Shown here in pieces: positions 45,027 to 56,606 of a stretch of DNA of 64,000 nucleotides; within the stretch, counting starts at the first letter, position 1, and each line of letters opens with the position of its first letter. The translations under genes and the position numbers were made by a program. Source of the DNA: Burkholderiales bacterium (GTDB taxonomy: Bacteria; Pseudomonadota; Gammaproteobacteria; Burkholderiales; Burkholderiaceae_C); assembly GCA_947464185.1 (NCBI GenBank), contig CANHVY010000010.1, positions 27,433 through 91,432 on the forward strand, given 5' to 3'. Below the pieces are notes generated by a model. It searched no databases, was not told the DNA's origin, and saw only the letters and a list, made by a program, of their open reading frames with translations.

Positions 45027-46019
45027 TCAGGGGCTTGGCAGATCGCCTGTCGCGATGTCGGGCGCGACGGCCTGCCAGGCCTTGGCCAGGTCTTCGGGGG
45101 GGAGGCGCACGAACTCCAGCGGCTTTCCATGGATCGGGTGGGCAAAAGCGAGCTTCCAGGCATGCAAGGCCTGACGCTCAAGCCCGAGTTCCACGGCGCC
45201 GCCGTAGAGGCGGTCACCCACCAAGGGATGACCGATGTGCGCCAGGTGAACACGAATCTGGTGGGTGCGGCCCGTGTGCAGGCGGCAGTGCACAGCGGTG
45301 CAGCCCTGGGCGCTGGCAAATGTCTGGACGTCGGTCCGCGCCGGCCGGCCGGCCGGGTGAACCGCCATGCGCGTACGCGAGGCAGGGTCACGCCCTACAC
45401 GCGCGTCCACGGCCCTGAACCCCGGGGGCATCACCCCATGCACCAGCGCCATGTACAAGCGCTGCACTTCACGGCTGGCGATGGCACGGCTCAGGGCCGT
45501 GACGGCTTGCAAGGTCTTGCCCACCATCATCAGGCCCGATGTGTCCTTGTCGAGCCGGTGCACGATGCCGGCCCGCGGCAACTGCACCGAAGCCGGATGG
45601 TGTGCGAGCAAACCGTTGAGCAAAGTGCCCGACCAGTGACCAGGCGCGGGGTGCACCACCAGACCCACGGGCTTGTCCACCACCAGCACGTGCTCGTCCT
45701 CGAAGACCACCTGCAGCGCCAGGTGTTCTGCGCGAAAGGCCAGGCTTTCGGCCGTTGGCCGCAGTTCGACCTGCACCGACTGGCCTGCCTTGACTTTTCG
45801 TGAGGCCAGTGCCGCCGGCGCCCCGTCAAGCACCACCAGCCCCTGGTCGATCAGGCCCTGGAGATGGCTGCGCGAGAACTCTGGCGCCATCGCCACGAGC
45901 ACTTTGTCCAGTCGCCAGCCATGCCAGTCCCCATGAACAACGGCGCTGCGGACCTCGTGCTCGGGCGCGGCCGTTGACTCCAGACCGTCGTCCTCTTCAA
46001 GATCGATCATGTGCGACAT
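45027..46019 (-). CDS. rluD: 23S rRNA pseudouridine synthase RluD
   Basis: 330 residues. S4-like RNA-binding domain (~30-100, GWRLDKVLVAMAPEFSRSHLQGLID) followed by the RluA-type catalytic domain, with catalytic Asp in GIVHRLDKDTSGLMMVGKT and HTGRTHQIRVHLAHIGHPLVGD. Modifies helix 69 uridines of 23S rRNA. Divergent from bamD with 79 bases between starts, the same pairing as E. coli rluD-bamD. The first ~20 residues are acidic and low in complexity. Confidence 0.95.
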   Translation of the reverse strand: MSHMIDLEEDDGLESTAAPEHEVRSAVVHGDWHGWRLDKVLVAMAPEFSRSHLQGLIDQGLVVLDGAPAALASRKVKAGQSVQVELRPTAESLAFRAEHLALQVVFEDEHVLVVDKPVGLVVHPAPGHWSGTLLNGLLAHHPASVQLPRAGIVHRLDKDTSGLMMVGKTLQAVTALSRAIASREVQRLYMALVHGVMPPGFRAVDARVGRDPASRTRMAVHPAGRPARTDVQTFASAQGCTAVHCRLHTGRTHQIRVHLAHIGHPLVGDRLYGGAVELGLERQALHAWKLAFAHPIHGKPLEFVRLPPEDLAKAWQAVAPDIATGDLPSP

Positions 46020-46044
46020 CTCATGGGCGGCTGGATCTGATCCC

Positions 46045-46050
46045 TATAAT
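46045..46050 (+). promoter_or_regulatory. -10 TATAAT upstream of bamD
   Basis: Perfect TATAAT 49 bases before the bamD start, in the rluD-bamD divergent gap. The expected -35 region overlaps the rluD start, and no strong match to TTGACA is seen. Confidence 0.45.
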
Positions 46051-46098
46051 TTGCTTGGTCGATTACACAAGGCGGCGCTTGGCGTCGGCACCTGCGGC

Positions 46099-46908
46099 AT
46101 GAAGTTCTCCAGAGCCCTGCATATGGGCGCCTTGGCGCTCGCCGTCGTCATGTGGCTGCCCGGATGCGCCACGTTCTCAGGCAAGGACGAGTCCCGCGCG
46201 GACAACCTCGACAAATTGTATGCAGAGGCGCGGGAGGACATGGCGGGTGGGAGCTTCGAGCAGGCCATCAAGAACCTGCAGCGTCTTGAGGCCAGAGCTT
46301 CGGGCACCTTGCTCGGGCAGCAGGTACTGCTGGACCTGGCCTACGCGCAGTGGAAGTCTGGCGAACGGGCTTCAGCTTTGTCGTCCCTGGAGCGCTTCAC
46401 GAAACTGCACCCGTCCAGCCCGGCTTATGACTATGCCTTGTACTTGCGCGGCCTGGTGAATTTCAATGACAACCTCGGTCTTTTCGGCCGGTTGGCACGG
46501 CAAGAAGTCTCCGAGCGAGACCAAAAGGCCTCGCGCGAGGCCTTTCAAGCCTTTTCTCAACTGGTGCAACAGTTTCCGGACTCGAAATACGCACCCGACG
46601 CTCGGGTGCGCATGGACTTCATCGTGAATTCGCTGGCGGCCTATGAAGTCCATGTGGCGCGTTACTACTTCCGCCGTGGGGCCTACCTGGCAGCGGTGAA
46701 CCGGGCCAAGCAGGCCGTGACTGAATTTGACCGCGTGCCGGCGGCGGAAGAGGCTCTGGCGATCATGGTCGAGGGCTACGGCCGCCTGGGCCTGAAAGAC
46801 CTGAGCCGTGACGCACAGCGAGTGCTGAAGCAGAGCTTTCCGAACTCGCGCTTCCTCTCGGCTGATGGCCTGGAGCTCACCTCCAGGCCCTGGTGGCGCG
46901 TTTGGTGA
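46099..46908 (+). CDS. bamD: Outer membrane protein assembly factor BamD
   Basis: 269 residues from the ATG at 46099 (MKFSRALHMGALALAVVMW). Lipoprotein: lipobox LPGC with Cys near residue 25. Five tetratricopeptide-like repeats follow (LDKLYAEAREDMAGGSFEQA, FTKLHPSSPAYDYALYLRGL, QLVQQFPDSKYAPDARVRMD, VARYYFRRGAYLAAVNRAKQ, MVEGYGRLGLKDLSRDAQRV). Essential partner of BamA in beta-barrel insertion. Length is typical of the family. Confidence 0.96.
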   Translation: MKFSRALHMGALALAVVMWLPGCATFSGKDESRADNLDKLYAEAREDMAGGSFEQAIKNLQRLEARASGTLLGQQVLLDLAYAQWKSGERASALSSLERFTKLHPSSPAYDYALYLRGLVNFNDNLGLFGRLARQEVSERDQKASREAFQAFSQLVQQFPDSKYAPDARVRMDFIVNSLAAYEVHVARYYFRRGAYLAAVNRAKQAVTEFDRVPAAEEALAIMVEGYGRLGLKDLSRDAQRVLKQSFPNSRFLSADGLELTSRPWWRVW

Positions 46909-46964
46909 GGCGGCCAAGATGATGCTGGGCTGCGGTTGATCGAAGCTACGGGGGGCGTTGCCGA

Positions 46965-48992
46965 TCAATCCGCTCCGGATCTCGCTGCCACCTGTTCCAG
47001 CCACGCCAGAGCCTGTGCTTCGGTTTCCAGGCGTGTCATCGCAGGCAGGGCCTTGAGCAGGGCCTTGCCGTAGCCCATCCTGCCCATCCGCGGGTCGCAC
47101 ACCACGAGCAGCCCCATGTCCTGCTCGGTGCGGATCAATCGCCCGGCGCCCTGCTTCAGTGACACGGCGGCCTCCGCCAGGAAATAGTCCTCGAACGGAC
47201 TCCCGCCTCGGGCCTCGATGGCCTGGGCCCGGGCCTTCACCAGGGGATCGTTCGGCGGCGGGAAGGGAAGCTTGTCGATCAGCACGCACTGCAGGGCATC
47301 TCCCGGCACGTCGATGCCTTCCCAAAAGCTCTGCGAGCCCACCAACACCTTGCCCACGCCATCACCGTATCGCTGCAGCAAAGCCCTGCGGGGCTCCTCG
47401 CCCTGCACCAGGACCTCGAGCGGATGTTGCAGAGTCTTGGATGCGCTGCGAATGGCCTGCGCCACCAGGGGCAGCGCCTTCAGGGTAGTGGTCAGGACGA
47501 AAGTCCGGCCCGAGAGGACCGCTGCGCAGCGCGCTGCCAGGCGGCCCACGGCACCGGGATGGGCGCCGTCCTGGGGCAACGGCATCTCCTGCGGTACCCA
47601 CAGCCGGGCCTGCTTCGGATAGTCGAAAGGACTGCCCGCCAGCAGGATGCGGGCATCCTCCAGTCCGCAGGCGGCGGTGAACCAGGACAGACCGTCGTCA
47701 CTGCCCAGGGTTGCGGAGGTGAAGATCCAGGTACGAAGGGCGGACTCTCGTTGTGCGGTCAGGGCTTCGCGGATGTCCAGCGGCGACTCCAGCAGTCGCA
47801 CGCCATGGGGAGAAAGATCCACCCAGCGGATCCGGGACGGGTCGCCCGCCTGGGCAAAACGATCCGCCCGTTCGGCCAGATCGGCGCAGCGCTGCGCCAG
47901 GCGCTTCCAATCGGACGCTGTAGCCTCCACCGCCAGGGCTGCCTCCAGCGCCTGCTGGAGTTGCTGAACAACACTTTGCAGCGCCTCCGTCCAGCCTTGG
48001 CGAGCTGTCACACGAGCCCACTCGATCTTTTGCGCCACGCGTGTCTCGGTTTGCCCGCCGGCGGCAGCAAGTCGCAGGTCGCGAGCGCACAGCTCCAGCC
48101 CGGAGGTCAACTCCTGCCAGGGGCGCAGCCCGCGGGCGTGCTGAAGACCCGCCTCCAGAAGGTCGCGGGCCAGATCGATGATCTGGCCACTGCCCAGGTT
48201 GGTTCCCAGAAACTGCAGGCCCACTTCCATCAACTGGTGAGCCTCGTCAAAGACCGCTACATCCACAGTCGGCAACAACTCGGCCACCTCGGACTCGCGA
48301 AGGGCAATGTCAGCGAAGAACAGATGGTGGTTGACCACGACGATATCGGCAGCCATGGCCTCGCGACGCGCCCTGACCACGTGGCACCCGGCCCATTGAG
48401 GGCAGTCACTTCCCAGGCAGTTCTCTCGGGTGGAGGTGACCAGCGGCAGCACCGCTGACCTCTCATCCAGCCCCTGCACTTCGGCGAGATCCCCGGTGCG
48501 GGTGTGCAGGGACCAGACCTCCACACGGGACAGTGCACGGACCGCCCAGCGATCGCGCCCATCGATCACCTGGGGTGCCTGCTCCAGGCGGTGCAGACAC
48601 AGGTAGCTGCCACGGCCCTTGAGCAGGGCCAGTTGCACCGGCATCTGCAGGACAGCGCTCAAGCGCGGAAGGTCGCGCAGGAAAAGCTGGTCCTGCAGGC
48701 TTTTGGTCGCGGTGCTGACCAAGGCCCTTCGTCCCGACAACAGCAAGGGCACCAGATAAGCGAAGGTCTTGCCCACGCCCGTGCCCGCCTCGACCACCAG
48801 GTCTTTCACGTCCTCTATCGACCGCGCCACCGCGCGCGCCATGTCCAGCTGTGCGGGCCTTACCGCGAACTGGGTGTCGGCCTGGCTGAACGGACCGGCC
48901 GCCGAAAAGGCCCAGTCCACAGCCTGCTCAAGCGCCCCTGGCTCACGTTCGACCTCCACGCCGCGGCCCGGCCCGTTGTCACGTTCGGTCAC
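46965..48992 (-). CDS. DinG/YoaA-family Fe-S DNA helicase
   Basis: 675 residues. XPD-like superfamily 2 helicase: Walker A VVEAGTGVGKTFAYLVPLLL, Walker B VAVFDEAHQL, an Fe-S domain between them with cysteines in YLCLHR and ENCLGSDCPQWAGC, and C-terminal motifs QGAGRLIRTEQDMGLLVVCD. The layout fits YoaA better than DinG because it is shorter and lacks an exonuclease domain. YoaA works with the polymerase III chi subunit in repair. Convergent with bamD. Confidence 0.92.
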   Translation of the reverse strand: MTERDNGPGRGVEVEREPGALEQAVDWAFSAAGPFSQADTQFAVRPAQLDMARAVARSIEDVKDLVVEAGTGVGKTFAYLVPLLLSGRRALVSTATKSLQDQLFLRDLPRLSAVLQMPVQLALLKGRGSYLCLHRLEQAPQVIDGRDRWAVRALSRVEVWSLHTRTGDLAEVQGLDERSAVLPLVTSTRENCLGSDCPQWAGCHVVRARREAMAADIVVVNHHLFFADIALRESEVAELLPTVDVAVFDEAHQLMEVGLQFLGTNLGSGQIIDLARDLLEAGLQHARGLRPWQELTSGLELCARDLRLAAAGGQTETRVAQKIEWARVTARQGWTEALQSVVQQLQQALEAALAVEATASDWKRLAQRCADLAERADRFAQAGDPSRIRWVDLSPHGVRLLESPLDIREALTAQRESALRTWIFTSATLGSDDGLSWFTAACGLEDARILLAGSPFDYPKQARLWVPQEMPLPQDGAHPGAVGRLAARCAAVLSGRTFVLTTTLKALPLVAQAIRSASKTLQHPLEVLVQGEEPRRALLQRYGDGVGKVLVGSQSFWEGIDVPGDALQCVLIDKLPFPPPNDPLVKARAQAIEARGGSPFEDYFLAEAAVSLKQGAGRLIRTEQDMGLLVVCDPRMGRMGYGKALLKALPAMTRLETEAQALAWLEQVAARSGAD

Positions 48993-49051
48993 GCAATCCC
49001 CGCGGCGAGTCGCAGGGTTCGGTGAGTGAGGGCTGCCAAGGGGGTCGCCGC

Positions 49052-50185
49052 TCAGGTCAGACGGGTGTCGACATCACGCCGAGCCAGGGCCAGGAACTCG
49101 GCCGTCTGCATCTCTCGCAACCGCGACGCGGTGCGCGGAAACTCGTGTGACAAGGGCCCCTCGAGGTAGAGCTTCTCGGGCTCATCGGCGGCCGACATCA
49201 CCAGCTTCACCCGGCGGTCGTACAAAACGTCCACCAGCCAGGTGAAGCGCCGCGCCTCGCTGGACATCCGGGGCGGCATCCTGGGCACATCGGAAAGCAG
49301 CACGGTGTGGAACCGCGACGCGATCTCCAGGTAATCGTTGTGCGATCTCGGCCCCCCGCAAAGAACCGTGAAGTCGAACCAGACCACGCCGCCGGCCCGG
49401 CGGCGCACCGGTATCTCCCGGTGTTCGATGTTCAGAGCACCGGGCTGATCGCGTGCTTCGGCCATCACCTCGAAGGCGGCCTTCATGGCCGTATCGGCCA
49501 CCTCCTCAAGTGGACAGTGATAGACCTGGACCCGCTTCAGGGAGCGCTGGCGGTAGTCCACACCCGCATCAACGCTGACGACCTGCAGATGCTTCTTCAG
49601 CAGTTCGATGGCCGGCAGGATGCGGTCGCGATGGAGCCCGTTCGGGTACAGATCATCAGGATGGAAGTTCGACGTCGTGACGATGCTGACGCGGTTGGCG
49701 AACAGCGACTCCAGCAGACGATGCAGGATCATCGCGTCGGTGACGTCCGCAACGTGGAACTCATCGAAACAGATGAGACGGAAACGGCGCGCGATGCGGC
49801 GGCCGAGTTCGTCCAGCGGATTGACGGTGCCCTTGAGGTCCTGAAGTTCCCGGTGCACCTCGCGCATGAACTCGTGGAAGTGCAATCGCGTCTTGCGGGT
49901 GAGCGGGACGGACTGGAAAAAGCAGTCCATCAGGAAGCTTTTGCCACGACCTACCCCGCCATGCATGTAGACACCCCGGGGGATAGGGGGACGGCTCAAC
50001 AGCTTGGTCAGGGCATTGGAGCGGCGGGCCTTGTAGTCTGCCCATTCACGCTCGCAGCGCTCCAGCGCCTCGATGGCCCCCAGTTGTGCGGCGTCGCTGC
50101 GAAAGCCCTTCTGGGCCAGCGTGTCGGCGTACAGGGCCCGTACGCCCTGCCCGACCGTGACCGCGCCTGGGTTCCCAGCCATCAC
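49052..50185 (-). CDS. zapE: Cell division AFG1-like ATPase ZapE
   Basis: 377 residues. AFG1/LACE1-type P-loop ATPase: Walker A MHGGVGRGKSFLMDCFFQSV, FHEFMREVHRELQDLKG, Walker B RLICFDEFHVADVTDAMIL, and VSIVTTSNFHPDDLYPNGLH (sensor). In E. coli ZapE associates with FtsZ under stress. The start is uncertain by a few codons (Met1 or Met2, or the GTG at residue 9). Immediately downstream of the 2-oxoglutarate dehydrogenase genes, a frequent betaproteobacterial order. Confidence 0.94.
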   Translation of the reverse strand: MMAGNPGAVTVGQGVRALYADTLAQKGFRSDAAQLGAIEALERCEREWADYKARRSNALTKLLSRPPIPRGVYMHGGVGRGKSFLMDCFFQSVPLTRKTRLHFHEFMREVHRELQDLKGTVNPLDELGRRIARRFRLICFDEFHVADVTDAMILHRLLESLFANRVSIVTTSNFHPDDLYPNGLHRDRILPAIELLKKHLQVVSVDAGVDYRQRSLKRVQVYHCPLEEVADTAMKAAFEVMAEARDQPGALNIEHREIPVRRRAGGVVWFDFTVLCGGPRSHNDYLEIASRFHTVLLSDVPRMPPRMSSEARRFTWLVDVLYDRRVKLVMSAADEPEKLYLEGPLSHEFPRTASRLREMQTAEFLALARRDVDTRLT

Positions 50186-50250
50186 AGCGGCTTCATCATG
50201 GGGCCCGGCACGGTGTCTGGGCCGCCGAGATCATCAAGCACAAGGTCCAC

Positions 50251-51678
<1,428 letters not shown>

Positions 51679-51688
51679 GTAAAGGCCC

Positions 51689-52945
<1,257 letters not shown>

Positions 52946-52986
52946 GATGGTCTTGGGAGTGAATTCGTTTCAGATGGAGCGGCGGA

Positions 52987-55851
52987 TTACTTGGTCAGCG
53001 TGAAGCCCTTGAGCTTGCCAAAGGCGGCGTCGATGAGCGCCTTCTGCTGATCCTGGTGCAAATGGGCGTAGCCCACCGCCGGCGAGGCCGAGGCGGCACG
53101 TCCGGCATAGCCCAGGCGCTGCCCGTCCAGCATGTTCTCGTGGATGTTGTGCTGCACGAAGAACCAGGCCCCCTGGTTCTGCGGCTCGTCCTGGCACCAC
53201 ACGACTTCCGTTGCGTTAGGGAACTTCTTGAGTTCAGCCGACAGCACCTTGTGCGGGAAGGGATAGAGCTGCTCGACCCGCAAGATGGCGACGTCGTTCA
53301 GGCCCTTTTCCTCACGCTTCTTGACAAGGTCGTAATACACCTTGCCGGAGCAGGCGATGACGCGCTTGACCTTGGACGCCGCGGCCACCACGTCGGCGTT
53401 GAGTTCACCAATGACGGTATGGAAGCCGCTCTTGGTGAAGTCATTCAGGCTGGAAGTGGCGTCCTTGTTGCGCAGCAGCGACTTGGGCGTGAACAACACC
53501 AAGGGCTTGCGCAGGTTGCGCACCATCTGGCGGCGCAACACATGGAAGATCTGCGCGGCCGTGGTGGGCTGCACGATCTGCATGTTGGTGTCAGCTGCCA
53601 ACTGCATGAAGCGCTCCAGGCGCGCGGAGCTGTGCTCGGGGCCCTGACCTTCGTAGCCGTGCGGCAACATCAGCGTCAGGCCGTTCTGGCGGCCCCACTT
53701 CACTTCGCCTGACGCGATGAACTGGTCAATCACCACCTGCGCGCCGTTGGCGAAGTCACCGAACTGAGCCTCCCAGATCACCAGGGTGTTGGGGTCCGAA
53801 CCCGCATAGCCGTACTCGAAGGCCAACACGGCCTCTTCGGACAGGATGGAGTCGATGACCAGAAAAGGCGCCTGGTTTTCAGCCACATGCTGCAGCGGCA
53901 CATAGGTGCCTTCGTCCCAGCGCTCACGCTTCTGATCGTGAATGACGGCGTGACGATGCGTGAAGGTGCCGCGGCCGGAATCCTCGCCAGACATGCGGAT
54001 GGGGTAGCCGCTGGACACCAGGGACGCGAAGGCCATGTGTTCGCCCATGCCCCAGTCCACGCGCAGTTCACCCCTGCCCATGGCCGCTCGGTCGTCATAG
54101 ACCTTCTTGACCAGCGGGTGCATGTTCACGGTCTCGGGGATGGTGGTGATGCGCTCGGCCAGACGCTTCCATTCCGCCAGAGGGATGGCCGTGTCGGCAG
54201 CGTCAGTCCACTTCCTGCCCAGGTAGGGCAGCCAATCCACCGCGTACTTGCTCTTGAAGTCGGTCAGCACCGGATCGACCGTGTGGCGTCCTTCATCCAG
54301 CGCAGAACGGTAGGCCTTGGACATGTCGTCACCCAGGCTCTGCCCCAGGCCCTGGGCCGCCAGCTTGTCGGCATACAGCTTGCGCGTGCCAGGATGCTGT
54401 GCGATCTTCTTGTACATCAGCGGCTGGGTCAGCGAGGGCGTGTCCTGCTCGTTGTGGCCCAGCTTGCGGAAGCAGATGATGTCCAGCACCACATCCTTGC
54501 GGAACTCCATGCGGTATTCCAGCGACCAGCGCACTGCCAGGACCACCGCCTCGGGATCGTCGCCATTGACGTGCAGAACCGGTGCCTCGACACCCTTGAC
54601 GATGTCTGTGCAGTACAGCGTCGACCGCAGATCGCGCGGGTCCGAGGTGGTGAAGCCGATCTGGTTGTTGATGATGAGGTGTACCGTCCCGCCCGTGGAG
54701 TAGCCACGCGTCTGGGCCAGCGCCAGGGTCTCCTGGTTCACGCCCTGCCCCGCAAATGCGGCATCGCCATGCACGAGAACCGGCAGCACCTGGTCACCGC
54801 GCTTGTCGCCCCGACGGTCCATGCGGGCACGCACCGAACCTTCCACCACCGGATTCACGATCTCCAGGTGCGACGGATTGAACGCCAGGCTCAGGTGCAC
54901 CGGGCCACCGGGGGTGGAGACATCAGAGCTGAAGCCCTGGTGGTACTTCACGTCACCCGCGGGCAGTTCCTCGGGTGCCGTGTGATCGAACTCGGCAAAC
55001 AGGTCCTTGGGCATCTTGCCCAGGGTGTTCACCAGGACGTTCAACCGGCCCCGGTGGGCCATGCCGATGATGATTTCCTGCACACCCTTGGCGCCGGCCT
55101 GCTGGATCAGTTCGTCCATCGCAGCGATGAAGCTCTCGCCGCCCTCAAGGGAAAACCGCTTCTGCCCCACATACTTGGTGTGCAGGTAGCGCTCCAGCCC
55201 CTCGGCCGCGGTCAGGCGGTCCAGCACATGTTTCTTCTGCTCGACGCTGAGCACCGGCTTGCTACGGGTGCTTTCCAGGCGCTCCTGCCACCAACGCTTT
55301 TCCGTCGGCTCGGTGATGTGCATGAACTCCACGCCCAGGGTGCCGCAATAGGTGTCGCGCAAGGCCTGCAGGATCTCCCGCAGGCTCATCTGCTCGGCCT
55401 TGCTGAAATAGGTGTTGGCTGCCGAGAACGTGATGTCCATGTCGGACTCGCTCAGGCCGTAGAACGAGGGCTCGAGTTCCGGAATCTTCGGGCGCTCGGT
55501 GCGCTTGAGCGGATCCAGATCTGCCCAGCGGGACCCGAGGAAGCGGTAGGCCGCAATCAGGCTCTGGACATGAACCTGCTTCTGGGCCACCGCCAGGTCG
55601 GCACTGCTGGCTTTCAGCGCAAATGCATTGGCCTTGGCACGTTGCGCAAAGGATTCGACCACCGGGGCGTGCGCCACGTCGCGCGAATCGCTGCCGTCGA
55701 CGGCGGGGACGTGCTGCAGGTTGTCGAAGTACGCGCGCCAGTTGTCAGGCACGCTGCCAGGGTTGTCGAGGTAGGCCTCGTACAACTCTTCAACATAGGG
55801 CGCATTACCGCCAAACAGATACGAATTGGATCTGTACTGCTGCATCAACAT
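52987..55851 (-). CDS. sucA: 2-oxoglutarate dehydrogenase E1
   Basis: 954 residues from the ATG at 55851 (MLMQQYRSNSYLFGGNAPYV), with AAAGGTGAG just upstream; the ATG at 55845 is an alternative. The frame stays open to 56118, but those residues have no family match and cover the leader RNA. Thiamine diphosphate E1: HRGRLNVLVNTLGK, the ThDP/Mg motif beginning HGDAAFAGQGVNQE and LIINNQIGFTT, and AYGYAGSDPNTLVIWEAQFGD-type transketolase segment. Oxidatively decarboxylates 2-oxoglutarate in the TCA cycle. First gene of odhA-odhB-lpdA-zapE. Confidence 0.97.
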   Translation of the reverse strand: MLMQQYRSNSYLFGGNAPYVEELYEAYLDNPGSVPDNWRAYFDNLQHVPAVDGSDSRDVAHAPVVESFAQRAKANAFALKASSADLAVAQKQVHVQSLIAAYRFLGSRWADLDPLKRTERPKIPELEPSFYGLSESDMDITFSAANTYFSKAEQMSLREILQALRDTYCGTLGVEFMHITEPTEKRWWQERLESTRSKPVLSVEQKKHVLDRLTAAEGLERYLHTKYVGQKRFSLEGGESFIAAMDELIQQAGAKGVQEIIIGMAHRGRLNVLVNTLGKMPKDLFAEFDHTAPEELPAGDVKYHQGFSSDVSTPGGPVHLSLAFNPSHLEIVNPVVEGSVRARMDRRGDKRGDQVLPVLVHGDAAFAGQGVNQETLALAQTRGYSTGGTVHLIINNQIGFTTSDPRDLRSTLYCTDIVKGVEAPVLHVNGDDPEAVVLAVRWSLEYRMEFRKDVVLDIICFRKLGHNEQDTPSLTQPLMYKKIAQHPGTRKLYADKLAAQGLGQSLGDDMSKAYRSALDEGRHTVDPVLTDFKSKYAVDWLPYLGRKWTDAADTAIPLAEWKRLAERITTIPETVNMHPLVKKVYDDRAAMGRGELRVDWGMGEHMAFASLVSSGYPIRMSGEDSGRGTFTHRHAVIHDQKRERWDEGTYVPLQHVAENQAPFLVIDSILSEEAVLAFEYGYAGSDPNTLVIWEAQFGDFANGAQVVIDQFIASGEVKWGRQNGLTLMLPHGYEGQGPEHSSARLERFMQLAADTNMQIVQPTTAAQIFHVLRRQMVRNLRKPLVLFTPKSLLRNKDATSSLNDFTKSGFHTVIGELNADVVAAASKVKRVIACSGKVYYDLVKKREEKGLNDVAILRVEQLYPFPHKVLSAELKKFPNATEVVWCQDEPQNQGAWFFVQHNIHENMLDGQRLGYAGRAASASPAVGYAHLHQDQQKALIDAAFGKLKGFTLTK

Positions 55852-56200
55852 TCGCTCACCTTTCGCGCCGGTAACCGGCACTCCGATGGGTTCAACAACC
55901 TTCCGCGGCCCCGGCTTCACCGGTTGGCGGATCGCGACCCGCCTTGCTGTCGTCTCGTTCAGCAAGGGGACGGGAAGGACCTGTGTCTTTCTGACCGGCA
56001 CTGTAGCATCGCGCCAGCCCGACCTTTTCTCCAACCGACATTGGAACCACTTGATCCCCTCAATTCGCTGACAAGTGGGCAGGAAACTGCGAAGTCCGCG
56101 CCCCGCGCAAGCGCCCATCGATGAGCCGGGTCCGTCCCGTGGTCGAGAAACTACCCTGCCAGATCTGCGCCATACGATGACCAGACACGAAAGGATCGTG
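55852..56200 (-). ncRNA. Gene-free odhA/sucA leader with candidate sucA RNA motif
   Basis: 349 bases without a supported gene between the divergent starts. On the minus strand the last ~130 bases before odhA fold into consecutive hairpins: CCTTGCTG / CAGCAAGG (55967-55942), GGCGG / CCGCC (55943-55926), GGTT / AACC, and GCCGG-TTA-CCGGC (55879-55867) directly before the AAAGGTGAG ribosome site. A sucA RNA motif is described for Burkholderiales in just this position. I cannot check the covariance model, so the identity is inference. No convincing promoter was found. Confidence 0.45.
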
Positions 56201-56518
56201 ATGATCCAGCCGCTGGCACCTGCCCATCCCGGCGTGGGTCAGCCCTGCAACGGGTGCGGGCTTTGCTGCCTTTGGAAACCCTGCCCGGTGGGCGTGGTCA
56301 TCACTAGAAAAACCCTGGGCCCGTGTCGCGCTCTTGAATGGTCTGCCGAACAAGCCGTCTACCGTTGCGGGCTGCTGACATCGCCCCACACCTTCGTGCC
56401 CTGGCTGCCGCAAGCCGTGGTGCGGCGTGTGGCCCGGCGGTGGATCGCCGCGGACACCCGCTGTGATGCCAACTTGGAGCGGGCGGATTCGAAACCCGAA
56501 AACCCCGGCTCGGATTGA
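56201..56518 (+). CDS. YkgJ-like Cys-cluster protein
   Basis: 105 residues from the ATG at 56201 (MIQPLAPAHPGVGQP), which has AAAGGA five bases upstream; an ATG at 56177 is the alternative. The only strong feature is the cluster CNGCGLCCLWKPCPVG, the CxxCxxCC pattern of the YkgJ family, proposed to bind zinc or iron, plus further Cys in PCRALEW, YRCGLL and TRCDAN. No membrane segment. Function unknown. Located alone between the odhA leader and an ABC substrate-binding protein. Confidence 0.75.
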   Translation: MIQPLAPAHPGVGQPCNGCGLCCLWKPCPVGVVITRKTLGPCRALEWSAEQAVYRCGLLTSPHTFVPWLPQAVVRRVARRWIAADTRCDANLERADSKPENPGSD

Positions 56519-56606
56519 ACCTCAAAGGGATCGGGGTTTCCCGGCTTTGCAATTCCGCCGCAGGCACTAGCATTATGGTTTCGTCATTTGCTCTCGGAGC
56601 CTCCGC

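Noticed and set aside
55852..56118. Upstream extension of odhA by 89 residues
   Set aside because: No similarity to E1 N-termini; the family start MLMQQYRSNSYLFGG with AAAGGTGAG upstream is at 55851, and the extra region folds as a leader RNA.
53887..56124. Plus-strand open frame of 745 codons
   Set aside because: Antisense to odhA, which is clearly coding; His/Gln/Val-rich shadow translation.
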